Below are positions 1 to 4,014 of a DNA stretch of 5,094 nucleotides, piece by piece (positions within the stretch are counted from its first letter, which is position 1; every line of letters begins with the position of its first letter). The stretch is from an uncultured Eubacteriales bacterium (GTDB taxonomy: Bacteria; Bacillota; Clostridia; Oscillospirales; Oscillospiraceae): the NCBI GenBank assembly GCA_900321335.1, contig ONVR01000033.1:1-5094 (forward strand). The letters run 5' to 3'. A program made the position numbers and the translations under genes. The notes beneath the pieces were generated by a model. That model was not told where the DNA came from and did no database searches. It was given only the letters and a program-made list of their open reading frames with translations.

Positions 1-432
1 CAGGCCGGATTTGGCAAAGCGGGGACACTGGCGGGTAGGTGTGGCAAAATGCTTGTTGCCCCAGCCTCCCGTGCCGCCTTTGGCCAGGACAAAGGGCTTG
101 TCGTCGGACATATCCTTGATGATGGCGCCGGTGGCTTTGTCCCGGACCAGCGTGCCCAGGGGCACCCGGATGATCAGATCCTCCCCGTCCTTGCCGGAGC
201 AGCGCTTGCCCGTACCGTCGCCGCCGTTGCCGGCCACGTACTTGCGCTTATAGCGGAAGTCCATCAGCGTGGACAGATTGGGGTCCGTCTGGAGCACGAT
301 GCTGCCGCCCCGTCCCCCGTCGCCGCCGTCAGGGCCGCCCGCGGCCACGAACTTCTCCCGGTGGAAAGCCACAGCCCCGTTGCCGCCGTTGCCGGCCTTG
401 ACTTTGATGTCGGTTTTATCTACAAACAACAT
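1..432 (-). CDS. obgE: Obg-family GTPase ObgE/CgtA, N-terminal part (3' end beyond window)
   Basis: Only the first 144 codons are in the window; the gene continues past the left edge. The protein starts MLFVDKTDIKVKAGNGGNG and shows the glycine-rich Obg fold: GPDGGDGGRGG near residues 33-43, the F-R-Y-K stretch at 59-62, AGNGGDGTG near 67-75, and the G-N-x-H-F-A-T-P-T-R-Q segment at 125-135. These glycine repeats form the polyproline-II helices typical of Obg. The GTPase domain (G1-G5) would start just outside. Obg proteins bind the 50S ribosomal subunit and link ribosome maturation to GTP and (p)ppGpp levels; that role is family knowledge. The ATG at 432 begins the conserved family N-terminus. 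The ribosome binding site is weak (GGAACGAG about 6-9 nt upstream). The gene has its own extended -10 promoter and lies divergent to the small gene at 600-770. Confidence 0.95.
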   Translation of the reverse strand, partial: MLFVDKTDIKVKAGNGGNGAVAFHREKFVAAGGPDGGDGGRGGSIVLQTDPNLSTLMDFRYKRKYVAGNGGDGTGKRCSGKDGEDLIIRVPLGTLVRDKATGAIIKDMSDDKPFVLAKGGTGGWGNKHFATPTRQCPRFAKSGL

Positions 433-475
433 AATTCTCGTTCCATTTCTGCAATACAATAAAATTTAACAAGTT

Positions 476-504
476 ATTATAACAGTTTTTTCCGGAAAAT
501 ACAA
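476..504 (-). promoter_or_regulatory. Promoter of obgE (extended -10)
   Basis: On the minus strand a perfect TATAAT lies at 481-476, preceded by TG at 484-483 with one base between (extended -10). TTGTAT lies 17 bp further upstream at 504-499; only its TTG matches the sigma-A -35 consensus. Transcription would start near 469, giving a leader of about 37 nt before the ATG at 432. The strong -10 probably compensates for the poor -35. Inferred from sequence only. Confidence 0.7.
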
Positions 505-530
505 CCGCAACCTGCCGGTTGCCCCGGTTG
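502..530. repeat. CAACC/GGTTG repeat cluster between divergent promoters
   Basis: Four copies of a five-base unit lie within 29 bp: CAACC at 502-506 and 508-512, and the inverse GGTTG at 517-521 and 526-530. The inner pair extends to a 6-bp inverted repeat, GCAACC (507-512) and GGTTGC (517-522), with a 4-base loop. The last two copies sit in an 8-base direct repeat, CCGGTTGC, with 9-bp period (515-522, 524-531). The cluster fills the space between the -35 regions of obgE and the small gene and touches both, so it could be an operator. It could also be incidental symmetry in GC-rich DNA. Confidence 0.4.
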
Positions 531-556
531 CAAAGCCCGGTTCTATCTGATACAAT
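528..556 (+). promoter_or_regulatory. Promoter of the 56-residue protein gene (extended -10)
   Basis: TTGCAA at 528-533 (4 of 6 to TTGACA) is separated by 17 bp from TACAAT at 551-556 (5 of 6 to TATAAT). TG at 548-549, one base upstream of the hexamer, makes it an extended -10. Initiation would fall near 563, giving a leader of about 37 nt that carries a GC hairpin and a strong Shine-Dalgarno sequence. Spacing and matches are good for a sigma-A promoter. Confidence 0.7.
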
Positions 557-567
557 GAAAAAAAACG

Positions 568-582
568 GGCGGCTCTGCCGCC
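568..582 (+). other. 5'-leader GC hairpin upstream of the ribosome binding site
   Basis: GGCGGC (568-573) pairs perfectly with GCCGCC (577-582) around a 3-base TCT loop. The hairpin ends 5 nt before the AGGAG at 588-592, so it sits near the 5' end of the predicted transcript and leaves the ribosome binding site free. It may stabilise the short mRNA; there is no sign of an alternative structure that would make it a switch. Confidence 0.4.
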
Positions 583-599
583 GAGAAAGGAGAACTGCC

Positions 600-770
600 A
601 TGTCCGCAAATCCCCACGAACTGATCCAGGTGGGCGACACCTCCGTATGGTACGACCCCGTGACCGGCGTGAACTATATCAAATTCGACGGCTGCGGCAA
701 CTCCATGTCCCCCATGGTGGACCGGACCGGAAAGCCTGTCATCGACTTTCACCAAGACGAGGATTCCTGA
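600..770 (+). CDS. Small DUF6440-like protein, 56 residues
   Basis: The ATG at 600 is preceded by AAGGAGA with AGGAG at 588-592, seven bases upstream, which fixes the start; the frame is open further upstream but without such a site and beyond the promoter. The 56-residue protein has no signal peptide or membrane segment. Its core, W17-Y-D-P-V-T-G-V-N-Y26, then G31-C-G-N-S-M-S-P38 and D41-R-T-G-K-P46, resembles the pattern D-x-x-T-G-V-x-Y ... G-G-x-x-P-L-x-D-x-x-G-K-P that I associate with the DUF6440 family of small Firmicutes proteins of unknown function. The tail is acidic (residues 53-55 D-E-D). It has its own promoter, stands alone on its strand and converges on the NrdD-like gene. No function can be assigned; family membership is from memory of the motif. 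Confidence 0.82.
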   Translation: MSANPHELIQVGDTSVWYDPVTGVNYIKFDGCGNSMSPMVDRTGKPVIDFHQDEDS

Positions 771-864
771 CGCTCTTTTGCGGGTTTCTTTTCAAAAAGG
801 CAGGCACCCCGCAGCGTGTACGCTGTGTCGGTTTGATCTGTTCACACGACCGCGTATGACAGCG

Positions 865-901
865 CAAAACGGTATTCCAAAACATTTGGAATACCGTTTT
901 G
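865..901. terminator. Bidirectional intrinsic terminator between convergent genes
   Basis: A perfect 17-bp stem (865-881 with 885-901) closes a 3-base loop (ACA). The stem base is AAAA on the left and TTTT on the right, so a U-rich end is transcribed in both directions. It lies 95 bp after the small plus-strand gene and 28 bp after the stop of the minus-strand NrdD-like gene, and can end transcription from both. The rest of 771-928 holds no gene, only a weak CAGCG/CGCTG inverted repeat at 812-825. Confidence 0.88.
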
Positions 902-928
902 TCATTTCCGTTTCCCGATGGGCTTTGC

Positions 929-1210
929 TTACTCCGTTACGCTGCAGCAGGCGTGCTTGACCCGGTCTGCCTCCTCGGCCCGCTTGCCGTTATTGAAGCG
1001 GTCCAGGGTGCCCACAAGATAGCCGGTGATCCGGCGGATCCGCTCAAAGGGCACATTCTGCCAGTGATAGGTGATATCCGCAAAGTCCCCGTCCAGCTTG
1101 ATGTCCATACCGGTGATGATCTTGTCGGGGTATTTCTGTCTTGCTCTGTCCACATAAGCGTCGATCTCGGCCTGGCTCATCTCGCCGCCGATCACCTTTA
1201 CATCTACCAT
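929..1210 (-). CDS. Small NrdD-related protein with glycyl-radical-like C-terminal loop, 93 residues
   Basis: The ATG at 1210 follows a strong GGGAGG ribosome binding site (1225-1220) at 9-nt spacing. Residues 1-52 look like a small alpha/beta region (helix about 12-27, strands about 31-38 and 43-50) that I do not recognise. Residues 53-86 match the end of anaerobic class III ribonucleotide reductase: V-P-F-E-R-I-R-R-I-T-G63-Y-L, then N73-N-G-K, E79-E and R83-V-K-H86. E. coli NrdD ends with a comparable R-T-C-G-Y-L ... N-G-R ... R-V-K-H stretch whose glycine (Gly681) carries the radical. Gly63 is therefore the candidate equivalent. The ten-stranded barrel, active-site cysteines and four-cysteine zinc site of NrdD are absent; the only cysteines are C88 and C89. 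Short proteins of this kind tend to be annotated by homology as anaerobic ribonucleoside-triphosphate reductase, but this one cannot be a full enzyme. The NrdR-type operator upstream supports a link to deoxyribonucleotide synthesis. A spare-part or regulatory role is inference. Confidence 0.88.
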   Translation of the reverse strand: MVDVKVIGGEMSQAEIDAYVDRARQKYPDKIITGMDIKLDGDFADITYHWQNVPFERIRRITGYLVGTLDRFNNGKRAEEADRVKHACCSVTE

Positions 1211-1237
1211 ATCTATATTCCTCCCATTGCATTACAA

Positions 1238-1285
1238 ACACTATATTTTGTGCCAGTTCATTCCAGCAATCACAATATATCACAG
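1238..1285. promoter_or_regulatory. Tandem NrdR boxes (predicted)
   Basis: Box 1 at 1238-1253 reads ACACTATATTTTGTGC and matches 14 of 16 positions of the published NrdR consensus ACACWATATATWGTGT. Box 2 at 1270-1285 reads TCACAATATATCACAG and matches 10 of 16, with positions 2-11 perfect and the right arm degenerate. The boxes start exactly 32 bp apart (16-bp gap), about three helical turns, the phasing reported for paired NrdR sites in ribonucleotide reductase promoters. They cover the -10 and flank the -35 of the downstream gene, so binding of the ATP/dATP-sensing repressor NrdR should block transcription. The motif and spacing are seen directly; NrdR binding is inferred, and no nrdR gene lies in the window. 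Confidence 0.8.
1240..1269 (-). promoter_or_regulatory. Promoter of the NrdD-related small gene
   Basis: On the minus strand TATAGT (1245-1240, 5 of 6 to the -10 consensus) lies 18 bp downstream of TTGCTG (1269-1264, TTG matching the -35). The start would fall near 1233, giving a leader of about 23 nt with the ribosome binding site at 1225-1220. The -10 lies wholly inside NrdR box 1 and the -35 abuts box 2, as expected for a repressible promoter. Confidence 0.6.
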
Positions 1286-1358
1286 TTTTCCGCTTCTGTC
1301 TATAGTTTTTTTCATTTTTCTGCAAACCATTCGCGTTTTGCATCAGTTCATACGCTGC

Positions 1359-1392
1359 CAAAAAATCTGCCGGTGATTTCTCACCGGCAGAT
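1359..1392 (-). terminator. Intrinsic terminator of the tilS-hpt-ftsH operon
   Basis: Reading the minus strand, a 12-bp perfect GC-rich stem (1392-1381 with 1376-1365) with a GAAA tetraloop is followed by six T's (1365-1360). It begins 11 nt after the ftsH stop codon. Stem, stable GNRA-type loop and U-tract make a textbook Rho-independent terminator, so the operon very likely ends at ftsH. Confidence 0.94.
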
Positions 1393-1403
1393 CGGACGTT
1401 TCT

Positions 1404-3446
1404 TTACTTCTCTTCGGTCTCAAAGGGGTTTTCCCCGTCCTCGGGCGGCGTAATGTCCACAAAGTCCGTGTCCGTCACCGGCTGCTGCGGCATCTGCCCG
1501 GGCAGCTCCTGCTCCGCCACAGAGGTAGTTTCGCTGAAGGCGTCCGCCGGGGGCTCCGGCTGCTGGGCAGGCTCCTGCACGGGAGGCAGCTCACCGTCGT
1601 GATCGCAGACGTAGGCAAAATCCTTGCCGTCCATGGTCTCGTGCTCCAGCAGGTACCCGGCTACCGACTCGATGATGTTGCGGTGGGCGCTGAGGATCTC
1701 CTCGCACCGGGCGCTGGCCTCATCGAAAATCCGCTTGACCTCCTCGTCGATCAGCGCGGCCGTCTCTTCGGAATAGCTCTTGGTGTGCTGGAAGTCACGT
1801 CCGATAAAGATGGAGTTGCTGCTGCTGTCATAGGAGATGGGGCCCAGACGGTCACTCATGCCGTACTTGGTGACCATGGCCCGGGCAATGGCGCTGGCCT
1901 GCTGAATATCGTTGGAGGCGCCGGTGGAGATGTCATCGAGCATGATCTTCTCGGAGATCCGGCCGCCCAGAGCGGTGATGATCCGCTCAAACATGTCGCT
2001 CTTGGAGTTAAAGCTCTTGTCCTCCACGGGCCGGTACACAGTCATGCCGCCGGCGGCGCCGTGGGGAATGATGGTGATGTGATGGACCGGATCCGCGTGC
2101 TCCAGGAAGTGGGCAACCACGGCGTGGCCCGCCTCGTGATAAGCCGTAAGCCGCCGCTCTTTCTCGGTGACCACACGGCTCTTCTTCTCCGGGCCGGCCA
2201 TGACCTTCAAAATCGCGTCCTCGATCTCGGCCTTGGAGATGAAAGGCTTTCTCCGACGGGCGGACAGCAGGGCCGCCTCGTTGAGCAGGTTCTCCAGATC
2301 CGCTCCGGTAAAGCCCGGGGTGCCCTTGGCGATGCTGCTCAGATCCACGTCCTCGGCGAGCATCTTGCCCCTGGCATGGACCTTCAGGATCTCCTCTCTG
2401 CCCCGGATGTCGGGAGGCGCCACGAAGACCTGACGGTCAAAGCGTCCCGGCCGAAGCAGGGCGTTGTCCAGGATGTCGGCACGGTTGGTGGCAGCGATGA
2501 CGATCACGCCCTCGTTGGAGGTAAAGCCGTCCATCTCCACCAGCAGTTGGTTAAGGGTCTGCTCCCGCTCGTCGTGACCGCCGCCCAGGCCAGCGCCTCT
2601 CTGGCGGCCCACGGCGTCGATCTCGTCAATGAAAATGATGGCGGGTGCCAGCTTTTTGGCCTGCTCAAACAGGTCCCGCACACGGGAGGCGCCCACGCCC
2701 ACGTACAGCTCTACGAAGTCGGAGCCGGAAATGGACAGGAACTGGACCCCCGCCTCCCCGGCAACGGCTTTGGCAAGCAGGGTCTTACCGGTACCCGGAG
2801 GACCCACCAGCAGCACGCCCTTGGGGATCCGTGCGCCCAGAGCCGTGTATTTCTGGGGATTTCGCAGGAAGTCCACGATCTCCCAGAGTTCTTCCTTCTC
2901 CTCCTCAGCACCGGCTACGTCCGCAAAGGTGATCCGGTGCTTTTCCTCACTGCCCAGACGGGTGTGGGCCTTGCCGAACTTGGTCACGCCCCGGTCGCCG
3001 CCCACGCCGCCGTAGTTTTTCATCATCATGGACCAGATGACGATAAAGACCACAAAGATCAGCACGTAGGGCACCAGAGACACCCACCACGGCATGGACC
3101 AGCCGGTGGTGTAGTCGTACTGGAAATCCTTGCTGCTGACCCGCAGAGCGGTGATGGTCTCGCCGCAGTCGTTCCAGAACTGCTCCACGTTGGCAAGGGT
3201 ATGGGTGACGATCTTCTCCCGCCCGGTGTTCTCGTCGATCTCATTGAGCCGCATGGTCAGCTCGTCCCCTTCGAGTTTGAAGTAGGCCACCTTGTCCTCT
3301 TCAAAATAGCGGATCACCTGGGAGTACTCCACGTTGTCGGTGGGTACGGTGGACGAGCGGCTGAAGATATAGATCACAGATATGATGACCAGGGCAATAA
3401 TCAGGTAAAACCCTATGTCACGCGTCCTTTTTTTGTTTGGTTTCAA
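1404..3446 (-). CDS. ftsH: ATP-dependent zinc metalloprotease FtsH
   Basis: A 680-residue membrane-anchored AAA+ protease that unfolds and degrades damaged membrane proteins and short-lived regulators as a hexamer. Transmembrane segments are at about 11-29 and 119-141, with the small extracytoplasmic FtsH_ext domain between them. The ATPase domain shows Walker A GPPGTGKT (215-222), the pore loop F-V-E-L-Y-V-G-V-G with aromatic Tyr248, Walker B IIFIDEID (270-277), and the second region of homology at about 321-338 with arginine fingers R335 and R338. The protease has HEAGH (437-441); H437, H441 and probably D513 bind zinc and E438 is catalytic. Residues beyond about 615 form an acidic, Pro/Gln-rich tail, likely disordered. 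The start is TTG at 3446, supported by AGAGGTGA seven bases upstream; no in-frame ATG offers the N-terminus and first membrane segment. It follows hpt after 31 nt with no terminator between, the usual Firmicutes order. Confidence 0.98.
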   Translation of the reverse strand: MKPNKKRTRDIGFYLIIALVIISVIYIFSRSSTVPTDNVEYSQVIRYFEEDKVAYFKLEGDELTMRLNEIDENTGREKIVTHTLANVEQFWNDCGETITALRVSSKDFQYDYTTGWSMPWWVSLVPYVLIFVVFIVIWSMMMKNYGGVGGDRGVTKFGKAHTRLGSEEKHRITFADVAGAEEEKEELWEIVDFLRNPQKYTALGARIPKGVLLVGPPGTGKTLLAKAVAGEAGVQFLSISGSDFVELYVGVGASRVRDLFEQAKKLAPAIIFIDEIDAVGRQRGAGLGGGHDEREQTLNQLLVEMDGFTSNEGVIVIAATNRADILDNALLRPGRFDRQVFVAPPDIRGREEILKVHARGKMLAEDVDLSSIAKGTPGFTGADLENLLNEAALLSARRRKPFISKAEIEDAILKVMAGPEKKSRVVTEKERRLTAYHEAGHAVVAHFLEHADPVHHITIIPHGAAGGMTVYRPVEDKSFNSKSDMFERIITALGGRISEKIMLDDISTGASNDIQQASAIARAMVTKYGMSDRLGPISYDSSSNSIFIGRDFQHTKSYSEETAALIDEEVKRIFDEASARCEEILSAHRNIIESVAGYLLEHETMDGKDFAYVCDHDGELPPVQEPAQQPEPPADAFSETTSVAEQELPGQMPQQPVTDTDFVDITPPEDGENPFETEEK

Positions 3447-3477
3447 TTCGCGGTCACCTCTTTACATAACAACGGTA

Positions 3478-4014
3478 TCAGGAATAAATCTCCGGCTTGA
3501 GCACGCCGATATAGGGAAGATTTCTGTACTTCTCGGCGTAGTCCAGCCCGTAACCCACGATGAAGGCGTCCGGGCAGTCGAAGCCGCAGTAGTCGGCCTG
3601 GATATCGGCGCTTCTGCGGGCCTTCTTGTCCAGAAGGGTACAGATCTTGATGGAGGCGGGCTTTCTCTGCTCCAGATATCCCCGCAGATAATTCAGGGTA
3701 ATACCGGAGTCCAGAATATCCTCGATGATCAGGATGTGCCGCCCCTCAATGTCGGCGTTGAGATCCTTGACGATCTTTACGGCGCCGGTGCTGGAGGTGC
3801 CGTTTCCGTAGGAGGACACCGCCATGAAGTCGATATCGCATTTGACGGTAAGGGCCCGGCTCAGATCCGCCATGAATACGAAGCAGCCCTTGAGAATTCC
3901 CACCAGAAGGGGCTGCTTTCCCTCGTAATCTCGGGAGATCTGCTCACCGAGTTCCTCTACGCGCTTTTGTATCTCTTCCTTGCTGAAAAATATCCTCTCA
4001 ACGTCATTTTTCAT
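3478..4014 (-). CDS. hpt: Hypoxanthine (guanine) phosphoribosyltransferase
   Basis: A 178-residue cytoplasmic purine-salvage enzyme that transfers ribose-5-phosphate from PRPP to hypoxanthine or guanine, making IMP or GMP. Visible motifs: L41-K-G43 (the cis-peptide pyrophosphate loop), the flexible-loop S-S-Y-G (67-70), the PRPP-binding signature I-I-E98-D99-I-L-D-S-G-I-T106, purine-contacting K130 region, and F151-I-V-G-Y-G-L-D-Y with downstream R164-N-L-P-Y-I-G. Length matches bacterial HprT (about 180). I start at ATG 4014, giving MKNDVERIFFS, which parallels the Bacillus N-terminus. A TTG four codons upstream (4026) is only one base from the AAGGAG at 4033-4028 and is unlikely. The chosen ATG is 13 nt from that site, a long spacing, and overlaps the tilS stop by 11 nt, so translational coupling to tilS is likely. 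Confidence 0.97.
   Translation of the reverse strand: MKNDVERIFFSKEEIQKRVEELGEQISRDYEGKQPLLVGILKGCFVFMADLSRALTVKCDIDFMAVSSYGNGTSSTGAVKIVKDLNADIEGRHILIIEDILDSGITLNYLRGYLEQRKPASIKICTLLDKKARRSADIQADYCGFDCPDAFIVGYGLDYAEKYRNLPYIGVLKPEIYS

Noticed and set aside
49..462. 137-codon plus-strand frame antisense to obgE
   Set aside because: Shadow of the glycine-rich Obg N-terminus, giving an A/V/P/R-rich product.
416..640. 74-codon minus-strand frame across the divergent intergenic region
   Set aside because: It spans both promoters and the start of the small plus-strand gene, and has no ribosome binding site.
1270..1285. Possible CRP-type site (TGTGA half-sites)
   Set aside because: The two TGTGA units are in direct, not inverted, orientation, and the match plus 32-bp phasing to the NrdR box explains the site better.
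1044..1361. 105-codon minus-strand frame starting upstream of the NrdD-like gene
   Set aside because: It overlaps the NrdD-like gene in another frame and crosses the NrdR operator and promoter; the product is not recognisable.
899..1453. 184-codon plus-strand frame across the NrdD-like gene and its promoter
   Set aside because: It runs antisense to a gene with a strong ribosome binding site and through the terminator at 1359-1392; its product shows no family features.
1599..3500. 633-codon open frame on the plus strand, antisense to ftsH
   Set aside because: It mirrors the GC-rich codon pattern of ftsH, yields a low-complexity G/V/L/H/D-rich product without recognisable domains, and has no ribosome binding site; ftsH itself is unambiguous.
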